A stretch of 33,081 nt of DNA from JBBARC01 sp040400005 (lineage in GTDB: Bacteria; Pseudomonadota; Alphaproteobacteria; Acetobacterales; Acetobacteraceae), in assembly GCA_040400005.1 (NCBI GenBank), contig JBBARC010000042.1, forward strand, positions 1-33,081. The letters run 5' to 3'. This document shows, piece after piece, positions 15,356 to 24,656 of the stretch. The position numbers were made by a program, and so were the translations under genes. A model generated the notes under the pieces. The model did not search any database. It saw nothing but the letters and a program-made list of their open reading frames with translations, and was not told the origin of the DNA. How positions within the stretch are numbered: the first letter of the stretch is position 1; each line of letters opens with the position of its first letter.

Positions 15356-18030
15356 AATGGCAGGTTTCCGGGATTATCGGTTGCGGCAGGCAGGCTTATG
15401 GTGACGATGGTGCCAGGAAAGCCGCTGCTGGGTGCCTCAGGGTTGGGGCTAATCGCTGCAATGTCACCACCCATAGCACCAAGCAGGCCGCGCGCAATGG
15501 CAAGCCCTAGCCCAGTGCCAGGCAAGGTGCGATCGCCACGGGTAACACGAAAAAAACTATCAAACACATGCGCCAGATCATCGGGCGGGATACCGATCCC
15601 TTCGTCGATCACATCCAAACGCACGCGATCCCCGATTGCCTTTGCACGCACCCGCACCATCGACCCCGCCGGCGCGTATTTCAGCGCGTTATCCAGCACA
15701 TTGAACAGAACCTGTTCCAGCAACATAAAATCACCAAGTGCCTGTAATTCTGGCGGCACTTTGGCAACCACCTGCAAGGCGGCAGGTAGTCGCGATATGG
15801 CGGCTTCCACCACATCGGCAAGGTAGATATGTTCGCGCCGGGCGTGCACCTCGCCGGTTTCCAGCCGGGTGAGGTCGGTGATGTTGGCAAGGAAACGTGT
15901 CATGCGGCGCACATCATCTTCAATACTGGCCAGCAGGTCCAGCCGGGTTGCCTCATCCAGCTGCGCCCACACACTGCGCAGCGTGCCGGCCGCCCCCTGA
16001 ATGGCCGCCAGCGGTGTGCGCAAATCATGGCCTAGCGATGCCAGCAACGCCGTGCGTAACCCTTGCGTATCCAGTAGGGCGGAAGCGCGCGCGGCGTCCG
16101 CGGTTAGGCGCACGCGTTCAAGCGCCACGGCCGCTTGGTCGGCCAAAGTATCCAGGGTTTGCGCAACTGTTGCGGGTGCACCATCCGTGGGGCGCACCCC
16201 TAACACACCAAGTGTGCCGCGCGTGGTTTGCAGCGGGGTAAAGCGCCAGCTGGCGTAGGGCAGGGTTGTGCTGCCGCGGCCGGTAGGTTCACCGTGGCTG
16301 GCGGCCCAGCGTGCGGCGGCCATGGCGCTTTCATCCAGCACTGGTGCGGCAGGTAGAGCGGCACGCAGGGTTAAATCGGGGTCACCGCACAAAACGACCG
16401 CAGCATCGGCAAGGCTTGCGGCTTCGCGCACGATAACGCTCAACAGATCCGCCTCGTTTAATGGTTCACCCAGCTTGCGGCTAAAACTGCTGATGCGGCG
16501 CAGACTTTCTATGCGCGCGCCAGCAAGTTGCGCTTCCGCCCGCACGTGGCCGGCTAGCCTTCCGGTAAGAACAGCCACGGAGACAAATACGATGCCAGTA
16601 ATCACGTCACGCGGATGCTGAATGGTGACCGTATAAAGTGGTGGGATAAAGAAAAAATCCCAGGCAAGCACACCAAGCAAGGCGGCGAACAGGGCAGGGC
16701 CTGCGCCCCAGCGCGCGGCCGATGCCACCACCACGGCCAAATACACCATGTCGGCGGCTTCAACGGGCAAGAATTTTCGCAACAAGGTGCCCGTAAGTGT
16801 AACCGCGGCAATGGCAAAAGCGATCGCCAGCCACGGCCAGGGTTCAAATTTGGCGGCGGTGGTGCGCGGGGGCGCCGGCCGGGCCGCGCTTGGTGCGGGC
16901 ACCACGTGCAGCACGAAATCCGGCGCCCGGCGCAGCAACTGATAGCTAAGTGTGCGGCGCAGGGCGCGGCGCCAGGCAGGCGCCGCGGCGCGGCCAATCA
17001 CCAAATGGGTTGCGTTATGGGCGTGGGCGGCGGCCAGCACGCTTGCCACCATATCGCGATCCTGGGCAGGGCGCACATCGATCTCGGCCCCCAAACTTGC
17101 GGCTAGTTTCAGAATAGTTTGAATTTTTTGCGGTGTGTCGGCGCTTTGGTCTGGTTGTTCGATATGCAGGGCCACCCACGGTGCGTGCAGCGCATCGGCA
17201 AGTTTTTTGGCCTGGCGCAGCACCGCATCGGCCGTGCGATCGCGGCCTACTAACGCAAGTATCGTTTCCGATGCTGGCCACGGCCCGGCCACACCAGTGC
17301 GGCGCATCCAGCCGCGCATATGCGTATCCACATGCGATGCGGCCCGCCGCAGGGCAATTTCGCGTAAGGCGGATAGATTGCCTTCTTTGAAAAAACCATC
17401 CAATGCGCGCCGCGCGATCTCGGGGCGGTAGATTTTGCCGCTGGCTAAACGCGCGCGCAAATCGGCAGGCGGCACATCAACCAGCTCGATGCTGTCGGCC
17501 ATGTCCAGCACATGATCGGGCAGGGTTTCAGTGGGCCTTATGCCGGTGATGCGTGCGATATCATCGTTCAGGCTTTCCAAATGCTGAATGTTCAGGGTCG
17601 CCCATACATCGATGCCATTTGCCAGCAGCTCGGCGACATCTTCCCAGCGTTTGGCGTGGCGGCTGCCGGGCGCGTTGGTGTGCGCCAGTTCATCCACCAG
17701 CAGCAGCGCGGGTTTGCGGGCAAGGGCGGCATCGATATCGAATTCCGCCAATATCTGGCCGCGATAGGATAGCGTGCGGCTGGCAAGCAGGGGCATGCTG
17801 GCAGCCTGCGCCTCGGTTTCAGCGCGGCCATGGCTTTCGATGACGCCGGCCAGCACATCGCAGCCTTCGGCCAGGCGGCGCTTGGCCTGGGCCAGCATTT
17901 CCCAAGTTTTGCCCACGCCTGGGGCGGCCCCTAGAAACAGCTTTAGCCGGCCACGCCCTTCTGCCTGCGCGGCGATCAGCAGGGCGCCAGGGTCGGGCCG
18001 GTTGTCGGGCCGGTTGTCGGGATCATGCAT
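15352..18030 (-). CDS. kdpD: Sensor histidine kinase KdpD
   Basis: This K+/turgor sensor has 892 residues. The N-terminal KdpD domain carries the P-loop GAAPGVGKT near 35 and the DELAHTNAPGSRH motif. A universal-stress-protein-like segment follows (LALVGRD), then four transmembrane helices around 400-500, a GAF-like region, and the dimerisation/phospho-acceptor site SLGHDLRTPL with His668. The ATPase domain ends with the N, G1 and G2 boxes (NALKYAPAG, DEGIGIP, GTGLGLAIARGLL). The ATG at 18030 is 22 bp after kdpC. A DNRP-containing direct repeat (RPDNRPD) lies at the N-terminus and is odd but short. The gene is complete, with no frameshift. Confidence 0.94.
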   Translation of the reverse strand: MHDPDNRPDNRPDPGALLIAAQAEGRGRLKLFLGAAPGVGKTWEMLAQAKRRLAEGCDVLAGVIESHGRAETEAQAASMPLLASRTLSYRGQILAEFDIDAALARKPALLLVDELAHTNAPGSRHAKRWEDVAELLANGIDVWATLNIQHLESLNDDIARITGIRPTETLPDHVLDMADSIELVDVPPADLRARLASGKIYRPEIARRALDGFFKEGNLSALREIALRRAASHVDTHMRGWMRRTGVAGPWPASETILALVGRDRTADAVLRQAKKLADALHAPWVALHIEQPDQSADTPQKIQTILKLAASLGAEIDVRPAQDRDMVASVLAAAHAHNATHLVIGRAAAPAWRRALRRTLSYQLLRRAPDFVLHVVPAPSAARPAPPRTTAAKFEPWPWLAIAFAIAAVTLTGTLLRKFLPVEAADMVYLAVVVASAARWGAGPALFAALLGVLAWDFFFIPPLYTVTIQHPRDVITGIVFVSVAVLTGRLAGHVRAEAQLAGARIESLRRISSFSRKLGEPLNEADLLSVIVREAASLADAAVVLCGDPDLTLRAALPAAPVLDESAMAAARWAASHGEPTGRGSTTLPYASWRFTPLQTTRGTLGVLGVRPTDGAPATVAQTLDTLADQAAVALERVRLTADAARASALLDTQGLRTALLASLGHDLRTPLAAIQGAAGTLRSVWAQLDEATRLDLLASIEDDVRRMTRFLANITDLTRLETGEVHARREHIYLADVVEAAISRLPAALQVVAKVPPELQALGDFMLLEQVLFNVLDNALKYAPAGSMVRVRAKAIGDRVRLDVIDEGIGIPPDDLAHVFDSFFRVTRGDRTLPGTGLGLAIARGLLGAMGGDIAAISPNPEAPSSGFPGTIVTISLPAATDNPGNLPL

Positions 18031-18052
18031 TACGCGGCGAGGTTAGCGCAGA

Positions 18053-18673
18053 TCAGGGCGCCTGGGCAGGCGTGCTTTGGGCATCGGCATGCAGGTCATC
18101 AAGCGCGAGATTGAGTGCCAGCACGTTTATCCGCGGCGCACCGAATAGGCCCGCTTCTAACCCACGGGTTTGGCGGGCGACCACATTGCGCACGGCGTTT
18201 TGCGGCAAATGCCGGGCGGCCGCCACGCGGGCGATCTGGGCCGCCGCATTTTGCGGCGAAATATCGGGGTCTAACCCAGAACCAGACGTGGTCACCGCAT
18301 CGGCGGGCACCATGTGTTGCCCGGTTTTAGCAATATCGCCGGTTAGTCGAGCGATCAATGCTTTGGCCGTCGGCGCCAGGTTGGATGCACCAGAAATGCT
18401 GGCATCGTAGGGGGTGGCGATTTGCTTTCTGGCATCTTTGGGATCAGCGCCCATCAGCGCCGATGGCCGGCCCCAAAAATAGCGGGGGCTGACAAAATTC
18501 TGGCCGATTAGGGCAGACCCGACAACGACACCGTTTCGGGAAATCAAGCTGCCACCCGCCTGGTTTGGAAAAACCACGGCGCCAAAGCCGGTAAAGGCCA
18601 CCGGCAGGGCAAGCCCGGTAAGCAACGTGAAGATCGCAATCAAGCTCATGGCGGGGCGAAGATGCGCGCGCAT
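18053..18673 (-). CDS. kdpC: Potassium-transporting ATPase subunit C
   Basis: KdpC is the small membrane-anchored subunit that stabilises KdpB's nucleotide binding in the KdpFABC pump. At 206 residues it has one N-terminal transmembrane helix (about 9-30), the VVFPNQAGGSLI motif, YFWGRPSA, the SGASNLAPT segment, DISPQNAAAQIARVAAAR, and the family-typical C-terminus APRINVLALNLALDDL. It begins 12 bp after kdpB. Confidence 0.94.
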   Translation of the reverse strand: MRAHLRPAMSLIAIFTLLTGLALPVAFTGFGAVVFPNQAGGSLISRNGVVVGSALIGQNFVSPRYFWGRPSALMGADPKDARKQIATPYDASISGASNLAPTAKALIARLTGDIAKTGQHMVPADAVTTSGSGLDPDISPQNAAAQIARVAAARHLPQNAVRNVVARQTRGLEAGLFGAPRINVLALNLALDDLHADAQSTPAQAP

Positions 18674-18685
18674 TGAAATGTCTCC

Positions 18686-20740
18686 TTAAGCGAAAATGTG
18701 AAAGGCGGTCAGCACCATGTCGATCGCTTTGATGCCGATGAAGGGCGCCACAATGCCGCCCAGCCCGTAGATAGTTAGGTTGCGGCGCAGCAGGGCGGCG
18801 GCACCGATGGCGTGAAACGCCACCCCCCGTAGCGCCAGCGGTACTAGGGCCACGATGATCAAGGCGTTAAAAATCACCGCCGACATAATGGCACTTTGCG
18901 GCGTTGATAAATGCATGATGTTGAGTGCGCCAAGCTGCGGGTAGGTTGCCACAAATATTGCCGGCAATATGGCGAAGTATTTGCTGATATCGTTGGCGAT
19001 AGAAAACGTGGTCAGTGCGCCGCGGGTGATCAGTAATTGTTTGCCGATTTCGACAATTTCGATCAGTTTGGTTGGATCGCTGTCAAGATCGACCATGTTG
19101 CCGGCCTCGCGGGCGGCCTGGGTGCCGGTTTGCATGGCAACGCCGACATCGGCCTGGGCCAGCGCCGGCGCATCGTTGGTGCCATCGCCGCACATCGCCA
19201 CCAACCGGCCTTTGGCCTGCACACGCTTGATATAATCGAGCTTATCTTGCGGCGTTGCTTCGGCAATAAAATCATCAACGCCGGCTTCGGCGGCAATGGC
19301 GGCGGCCGTTATGCGATTATCGCCAGTGACCATCACTGTGCGGATGCCCATTTGGCGGAGTGCTGCAAACCGTTCACGAATGGCCGGTTTCACGATATCT
19401 TTCAGCTCCACCAGCCCCATCAGCCGGCCATCGGCGAGCACCGCCAGCGGTGTGCTACCGGCGCGCGCAACGCGGTCGACGCTTTGGGTAAATGCGCTTG
19501 GTACCGCGCCGGTTACCGTGAGTTTCATGACGCTATCCACAGCCCCTTTGCGCCAGCAATGGCCGCCAGCATCAAGGCCAGACACCCTGGTGTTGGCTGA
19601 AAACGCTATAACAGTGGCGCGGTCGGGCTGGTCACGCGTGATGGAATAGCGGTCGCGGACAAAACTCACGATGGATCGGCCTTCCGGCGTGTCATCCCCC
19701 AAGCTTGCGAAAACGGCCGCTTCCGCCAAATCGTGTTCACTCACCCCCGGCACTGGGTAGATTGCCGCCGCCATGCGGTTGCCAAAAGTGATGGTGCCGG
19801 TTTTATCAAGTAACAATGCGTCAACGTCGCCGGCGGCTTCCACCGCGCGGCCCGATGTGGCAACTACATTGAAACGCACCAGCCGATCCATGCCGGCAAT
19901 GCCGATGGCGGATAGCAAACCGCCAATGGTGGTAGGGATCAACGTTACCAGCAAGGCTGCCAGCACGGGGATACTGAGTGGCGTTGCCGAATAGGTGGCA
20001 AACCCCACCAGGGTGACGACGGCCACCAAAAAGATAATGGTGAGGCCTGCCAGTAAAATATCGAGGGCAATTTCGTTGGGCGTTTTGCGCCGTTCCGCCC
20101 CTTCCACCAGCTTGATCATACGATCCAGAAAGGTGTTGCCGGGTTCTGCTGTGATGCGCACAATCAGCCAATCGGAAATCACCGTGGTGCCGCCAGTCAC
20201 CGCGGAACGGTCACCGCCAGATTCGCGAATAACCGGCGCCGATTCGCCAGTAATCGCACTTTCGTTGACGCTGGCAACACCTTCAATGATCTCACCATCC
20301 GATGGCATCACGTCCCCGGCTTCCACCAGCACCAAATCACCGGCGCGCAGATCGGGCGCCGGGGTGGGTTTGAACAGCGCGCGATCTTTCGGGTTGAGCA
20401 GACGTTTAGCCATGGTATCGGTGCGCGCACGCCGCATGGATTCCGCCCGTGCCCGCCCGCGCCCTTCGGCAACGGCTTCGGCAAAGGTTGAGAACAGCAC
20501 GGTTAGCCACAGCCAGGCGGCAATGGCCAGCGGGAATGCCGCCCCGGTGTGGCGGAAGATCGCTTCCACGCCAATAATGGTGGTGAGTACTGCAACCACT
20601 TCGGTGACAAAAATCACTGGATTGCGCATCAAGCGGCGCGGGTTAAGTTTGGCAAAGCTATCGCCAGCCGCGCGCAGAATAATGGTGCGGTCGAACAGGG
20701 CGATGGTATCAGCTTTGGCATTGTGTGTACTTGGGGCCAT
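18686..20740 (-). CDS. kdpB: Potassium-transporting P-type ATPase subunit B
   Basis: KdpB is the ATP-hydrolysing P-type subunit of the pump, with 684 residues. Visible features are ITGESAP (actuator TGES, about 164-167), the phosphorylation site DKTGTIT with Asp312, the KGAVDSVMK nucleotide-binding segment, and VTGDNRITA and MCGDGTNDAPAL in the hinge. The usual seven transmembrane helices are present. It lies 12 bp after kdpA and 12 bp before kdpC. It is complete with no motif missing. Confidence 0.96.
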   Translation of the reverse strand: MAPSTHNAKADTIALFDRTIILRAAGDSFAKLNPRRLMRNPVIFVTEVVAVLTTIIGVEAIFRHTGAAFPLAIAAWLWLTVLFSTFAEAVAEGRGRARAESMRRARTDTMAKRLLNPKDRALFKPTPAPDLRAGDLVLVEAGDVMPSDGEIIEGVASVNESAITGESAPVIRESGGDRSAVTGGTTVISDWLIVRITAEPGNTFLDRMIKLVEGAERRKTPNEIALDILLAGLTIIFLVAVVTLVGFATYSATPLSIPVLAALLVTLIPTTIGGLLSAIGIAGMDRLVRFNVVATSGRAVEAAGDVDALLLDKTGTITFGNRMAAAIYPVPGVSEHDLAEAAVFASLGDDTPEGRSIVSFVRDRYSITRDQPDRATVIAFSANTRVSGLDAGGHCWRKGAVDSVMKLTVTGAVPSAFTQSVDRVARAGSTPLAVLADGRLMGLVELKDIVKPAIRERFAALRQMGIRTVMVTGDNRITAAAIAAEAGVDDFIAEATPQDKLDYIKRVQAKGRLVAMCGDGTNDAPALAQADVGVAMQTGTQAAREAGNMVDLDSDPTKLIEIVEIGKQLLITRGALTTFSIANDISKYFAILPAIFVATYPQLGALNIMHLSTPQSAIMSAVIFNALIIVALVPLALRGVAFHAIGAAALLRRNLTIYGLGGIVAPFIGIKAIDMVLTAFHIFA

Positions 20741-20752
20741 GGTTTCGATCCC

Positions 20753-22462
20753 TTAAAAAGTAGCGCCGGCGTGCATAGCGAAATGTTCAGCGATCGGCCC
20801 TAACGCATCGGCGGGCATAAATTGCAGGCCACCCAGGATGATGATCACGCCGATCAGCAGACCCACGAAAAGTGGCCCGGTGGTGGGAAATGTGCCAGCA
20901 CTCGGCGGTAGCTTTGGCTTGGCGGCGAGTGATCCGGCGATCGCTAGTACCGGCAGCATGAAGGCAAAACGGCCAAACAGCATGGCAAGGCCCAGCCCGT
21001 AATCCAGCAACGGCGTATCCGCAGATATGCCGGCCATAGCGCTACCATTGTTTTCTGTGGCCGAGCTCCAGGCATAAAGCATTTCAGACAGCCCATGCGG
21101 CCCGCCATTGGCCAGCGACGATACGCCGTTCGGCAATACCAGCGATGTTGCCGCCCCACCCAGGATGAACAGAGTCAGGATAAGCACCGCCAGCATCGCC
21201 AGTTTTATCTCGCGCGCCTGCACCTTTTTGCCCAAATATTCGGGCGTGCGGCCCACCATCAGCCCCGCCACAAACACCGCAAGCAAGGCTAACACGATCA
21301 TGGTGTATAGCCCCGAGCCAACGCCGCCAGGGGTAACCTCGCCCAGCTGCATCAGAAGCAGTGGCACTAAGCCGCCAAGTGGGGTGTAGCTATCGGTAAA
21401 GCTATCGACAGCCCCTGTGGAGGTGCCGGTGGCCGATGTATTGAACAAGGTGGAGGCGGCGACGCCGAAGCGCACCTCCTTGCCTTCCATATTACCATCG
21501 CCGTGCGCGACGCCAAGCGTGGTGAGCAGCGGGTTGCCAGCACTTTCGGCCGCATACGTGCCGGCCGCCGCTAGTGATAACAGGATCGCCATCGCGGCAA
21601 ACAACGCGCGCCCCTGTTTTTTATCGCCCACCACGTGGCCGAACATGATGGCCAGCGAGAAGGGTATCAACAGCAGCAGAAAATTTTCCAGCAGGTTGGT
21701 TAGCGCCGTTGGGTTTTCAAATGGGTGGGCGGAGTTTGCATTAAAAAACCCACCGCCATTGGTGCCCAGTTCTTTGATGGCTTCCTGAAACGCCACCGGC
21801 CCCAGCGCAATAATTTGATGGGCACCGTCGATCGTTGCGGCAGTTGCGTAACCGGCCAATGTTTGTGGCACACCGCTGGCCATCAACACGATTGTTGCAA
21901 CCAGTGTGATAGGCAGCAGCACATAGAGCGCCGCGCGGGTAAGGTCAGCATAAAAATTGCCAAGCCCGGCAAGCCGTGCGGCACTAAACGCGCGCATAAC
22001 AGCAACGCCGGCTGCGATGCCGCTGGCGGCTGAGAGGAACATATGCACGGTAAGGCCGAGCATTTGGGCGCCGTAGGAAATTTGCCCCTCGGGCACATAA
22101 GCTTGCCAGTTGGTGTTAGTGACAAAACTCACGGCGGTATTAAACGCCAGCCGGGGGGACATGCCGGTAATCGCTTGCGGGTTGAATGGCAGGTAGAATT
22201 GCAGCCGAAGTATAGCGTACAGCAGCAAAAAATGTAGCGCGTTCAGCACCAGCAATGCCCCAGCGTAATCGCGCCACCCCATGCTGTGCTTGGGATCGAT
22301 GCCGCAGATGCGATACAGCGTGCGTTCTACCGGCGCCAAAACCGGCGACAGCAAGTGGCGGTCGCCGCCAAAAACCAGCGCCATGTATTTGCCCAGCGGA
22401 AAGGCCGCGGCAAACACCAGTGCCAGGGTGATCGCGATCTGCGACCAGCCAAGAAAATTCAT
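20753..22462 (-). CDS. kdpA: Potassium-transporting ATPase subunit A
   Basis: KdpA is the K+-selective channel-like subunit. It has 569 residues and about ten transmembrane helices. The pore-loop motifs seen are FVTNTNWQAYVPEG, LGTNGGGFFNANSAHPFENP, and GEVTPGGVGSGLYTM. Glycines in these loops form the selectivity filter in the family. It begins at ATG 22462, 12 bp after kdpF. Confidence 0.96.
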   Translation of the reverse strand: MNFLGWSQIAITLALVFAAAFPLGKYMALVFGGDRHLLSPVLAPVERTLYRICGIDPKHSMGWRDYAGALLVLNALHFLLLYAILRLQFYLPFNPQAITGMSPRLAFNTAVSFVTNTNWQAYVPEGQISYGAQMLGLTVHMFLSAASGIAAGVAVMRAFSAARLAGLGNFYADLTRAALYVLLPITLVATIVLMASGVPQTLAGYATAATIDGAHQIIALGPVAFQEAIKELGTNGGGFFNANSAHPFENPTALTNLLENFLLLLIPFSLAIMFGHVVGDKKQGRALFAAMAILLSLAAAGTYAAESAGNPLLTTLGVAHGDGNMEGKEVRFGVAASTLFNTSATGTSTGAVDSFTDSYTPLGGLVPLLLMQLGEVTPGGVGSGLYTMIVLALLAVFVAGLMVGRTPEYLGKKVQAREIKLAMLAVLILTLFILGGAATSLVLPNGVSSLANGGPHGLSEMLYAWSSATENNGSAMAGISADTPLLDYGLGLAMLFGRFAFMLPVLAIAGSLAAKPKLPPSAGTFPTTGPLFVGLLIGVIIILGGLQFMPADALGPIAEHFAMHAGATF

Positions 22463-22474
22463 GGTGGGAACCCC

Positions 22475-22561
22475 TTAGAAATCTTCAGGGCGGACCAGCG
22501 CCCAAATCAGGTAAGCCAGCAGCCCGAGTGATACGGTGCCGCCCAGGGCAAGATCGAACAT
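22475..22561 (-). CDS. kdpF: KdpF, small subunit of the K+ pump
   Basis: This 28-residue single-helix protein is too short for ordinary gene finders. The helix is ALGGTVSLGLLAYLIWALV and it ends RPEDF. KdpF peptides stabilise the KdpFABC complex, and this one has the normal position directly before kdpA and the usual P-E-x-F tail. Its ATG follows GAGGGGC by about six bases and its stop is 12 bp before kdpA. A second small ORF precedes it. Confidence 0.85.
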   Translation of the reverse strand: MFDLALGGTVSLGLLAYLIWALVRPEDF

Positions 22562-22574
22562 GGTGCAGCCCCTC

Positions 22575-22658
22575 TCAAATTAGGTCGCAAAGGGCCGCGT
22601 ACCCCGCCATCAGTACAAATGTGCCAAGGCCCAAGGCCAGGGAAATGAGATCGGACAT
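22575..22658 (-). CDS. Small membrane peptide ahead of kdpF (27 aa)
   Basis: This short open frame (MSDLISLALGLGTFVLMAGY...) encodes a hydrophobic helix followed by ALCDLI. It starts at ATG 22658, ends with TGA 13 bp before the kdpF ATG, and is the first coding unit on the kdp transcript. Short membrane peptides ending in a Cys-Asp/Glu pair precede kdpF in some other proteobacterial kdp operons, to my recollection, but I know of no function. It could be a pump accessory peptide or a leader. Confidence 0.5.
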   Translation of the reverse strand: MSDLISLALGLGTFVLMAGYAALCDLI

Positions 22659-22735
22659 AACAAACACCTTCTGTTGCAAAGGTGATTGCTAGGGCGAAGG
22701 CACCTAAAATTGCGATAGGGAAGTGGCGATGCAGG

Positions 22736-22752
22736 TATAAAGACGGTGTAAA
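22736..22752 (-). promoter_or_regulatory. KdpE binding site (direct repeat)
   Basis: Read on minus this is TTTACA-CCGTC-TTTATA. Two 6-bp half-sites with 5-bp spacing match the established 17-bp KdpE box (TTTATA-N5-TTTACA, here with the halves in the other order). It lies 78 bp before the first kdp start. A good -35 is not visible downstream, as expected for an activated promoter; a weak -10 may lie near 22701-22710. The distal half-site sits at the edge of repeat copy D. Confidence 0.72.
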
Positions 22753-22910
22753 GAATGAGGTCTTCTTTGACTTCCGAAAAGAAGCAAAAGACTTTTATGA
22801 CGTTGGTTCGGAGAACGCGGTAGCAGGGGTGCCCCTGGGCCCAGCGTCATAAAAGTCTTTTTGCTTCTTTTTCTTCAGAAAAAGAAGGTTCTTCCCTTTC
22901 CCTCGCCTTG
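22748..22910 (+). repeat. Interspersed palindromic element, copy D (ends degenerate)
   Basis: The core GACGTTGGTTCGGAGAACGC is at 22799-22818. The right hairpin CTTCTTTTTC-TTCA-GAAAAAGAAG (22864-22887) is a perfect 10-bp stem. The left hairpin is disrupted. The terminal repeats are decayed (right end CCCTCGCCTTG). The core stem GGCA has become AGCA, with loop GGGG. The outer part of the core forms a longer inverted pair, ATGACGTTGG and CCAGCGTCAT. It lies between the divergent kdp operon and the CoA-transferase gene. Confidence 0.8.
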
Positions 22911-22953
22911 ATAACATGGGTAAAATTAAGCAGTGAGCGGGGGCATACCAGGC

Positions 22954-24270
22954 ATGGCACGGGTGGCGGCACAGGCAGCGCAGGTGGTTACGGCGCAACA
23001 GGCGGCGGGCTTGGTGCGATCCGGCATGTGGCTCGATTTTGCTGGTAGCCAGGCGCAGCCGGATTTGTTTGATGCGGCCTTGGCCGCCCGGCGTGATGAA
23101 TTGCGCGATGTGAGCATTCGCGGATGCCTGACCCTGCGCCCGCGTGAGGTATTATCGTGCGACCCAGCCGGGGAGCATTTCAACTGGCTGTGCATGCATT
23201 TTTCGCCGCTGGATCGCATGTGGCACGATGCTGGGCGGTGCACCTATGTGCCGGTGAATTTGGGCGAAATTCCCGATTACTATCGCCGCTTTATTGCCCC
23301 ACCCGATATCGTGATTGTGCAGCTGCGCCCGGCCGATGAAAACGGGATGTTTAATGCGTCCACCAGCCACACTTGGCTGCGCGCGTTGGTTGATCGCGCC
23401 AAAATGGTGATTGTTGAAACCAATGCAGCCCTGCCGCATGTGTTTGGTGAGGGTAACGGCATTCATATCTCGGAAATCGATTATATCATTGAAGGCGAAA
23501 CAAAGCCGCATTTCGAGCTGATCAACCCCGATCCTACGGCGGTGGATCGCGCGGTTGCCGGTTTTATCGCCGCAGAAATTGAAGATGGCGCCTGCCTGCA
23601 AATTGGGATCGGCGGCATGCCCAATGCGGTGTGTTCGGTATTGCAGGAAAAGGGTTTACGCGATTTGGGCGTGCACACCGAAATGCTGGTGGAAGGGGTG
23701 GTTGATATGTATCGTGCTGGCATGATCACCGGTGCGCGTAAAACCATGGATGTCGGTAAGATCGTGTTTAGTTTCGCCCTAGGATCGGCCAAATTTTACG
23801 AAACGATCAATCGCAACCCAGATTTTCAGTGCAGGGATGTCGAATATTGTAACCTGCCGCATATGATTATGCAAAACGACACCATGATATCCATCAACAA
23901 CACCACGCAGATAGATTTACAGGGGCAGGCAGCATCCGAATCCGATGGGCACCGCCATATCAGCGGCACCGGCGGGCAGTTACAATTTGTGCGGGGTGCC
24001 TATGCATCACGCGGCGGAAAATCGTTTATCTGCTTAAGCTCGGTTTATGAAGGGCACGGCGTGCGCAAAAGTCGCATTGTGGTGGATTTAACGCCGGGAA
24101 ACATCGTGACCACACCGCGATCGGATGTGATGTATGTGGTGACGGAATACGGCATGGTCAATCTAAAAGCAAAATCGGTAACCGAACGCGCGCGTGCGTT
24201 GATCAGCATAGCGCACCCGGATTTTCGTGATGATCTCACCCGAGAGGCGAAAGCCAACCGGTTGCTATAA
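22954..24270 (+). CDS. Acetyl-CoA hydrolase/transferase family CoA-transferase
   Basis: This class I-type CoA-transferase (acetyl-CoA hydrolase / 4-hydroxybutyrate CoA-transferase group) has 438 residues. It moves CoA between acyl-CoA and a free carboxylate through a glutamyl-CoA intermediate. The probable catalytic Glu243 is in LGVHTEMLVEG. Other marks are QIGIGGMPNAV, GTGGQLQFVRGAY, and the C-terminal VTEYGMVNLKAKSVTERARALISIAHPDFR. The acceptor and donor are unknown. Starts at ATG 22954 and GTG 22933 are both in frame; I prefer ATG, with a GGGGG 10 bp upstream. It is monocistronic on plus. Confidence 0.88.
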   Translation: MARVAAQAAQVVTAQQAAGLVRSGMWLDFAGSQAQPDLFDAALAARRDELRDVSIRGCLTLRPREVLSCDPAGEHFNWLCMHFSPLDRMWHDAGRCTYVPVNLGEIPDYYRRFIAPPDIVIVQLRPADENGMFNASTSHTWLRALVDRAKMVIVETNAALPHVFGEGNGIHISEIDYIIEGETKPHFELINPDPTAVDRAVAGFIAAEIEDGACLQIGIGGMPNAVCSVLQEKGLRDLGVHTEMLVEGVVDMYRAGMITGARKTMDVGKIVFSFALGSAKFYETINRNPDFQCRDVEYCNLPHMIMQNDTMISINNTTQIDLQGQAASESDGHRHISGTGGQLQFVRGAYASRGGKSFICLSSVYEGHGVRKSRIVVDLTPGNIVTTPRSDVMYVVTEYGMVNLKAKSVTERARALISIAHPDFRDDLTREAKANRLL

Positions 24271-24299
24271 CGGCATGCCGATGCTTACATTTGCCCCGA

Positions 24300-24467
24300 T
24301 TAAGGTGTGCCTGCGTATCGATTGACACTCGTGCGCAGATCATCAGCGTAAATCGCCACTTCTTCCAACAGGGATTTTGCTTTTTCAAAACTGTGATGTT
24401 CGATACGGGTTCTCACCTGCGCCATTTTGCTTTCCATAATCGCGAGTATGTGTGGAGTATCGTTCAT
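24300..24467 (-). CDS. Hypothetical 55-residue helical protein
   Basis: From ATG 24467 the protein begins MNDTPHILAIMESKMAQVRT and ends DDLRTSVNRYAGTP. It is predicted mostly helical, with many charged residues; no family is recognised. The ATG has a strong Shine-Dalgarno (AGGAG, eight bases upstream), which makes it more likely real than the longer frame from 24566. A promoter-like pair lies upstream. It converges with the CoA-transferase across 29 bp and has no operon partners. Confidence 0.6.
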   Translation of the reverse strand: MNDTPHILAIMESKMAQVRTRIEHHSFEKAKSLLEEVAIYADDLRTSVNRYAGTP

Positions 24468-24525
24468 CGCCTGGTCTCCTAAATGTGATCGGCTGAATTG
24501 GGTTACCAAAATTTGATTGACACGC

Positions 24526-24555
24526 AGTTTAGCATAAAATTTCTTAACTTCCCAA
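24526..24555 (-). promoter_or_regulatory. Putative promoter of the 55-residue protein
   Basis: On minus, TTGGGA (24555-24550), 18 bases, then TAAACT (24531-24526), in an AT-rich patch about 60 bp before the ATG at 24467. Four of six bases match in each hexamer. Confidence 0.4.
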
Positions 24556-24656
24556 GAATGCAACAAGGTGCAGGCATGTTCTGGCGGCGGGGCTGAGACA
24601 GGGCGGCGGGTTATTGCCGCATGCGCGCGTTAGCTGATAAGTAACGTTTTGCTGCG

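Noticed and set aside
15681..17281. Several open frames antisense or out of frame within kdpD
   Set aside because: kdpD is intact with all motifs; these are GC-driven shadows.
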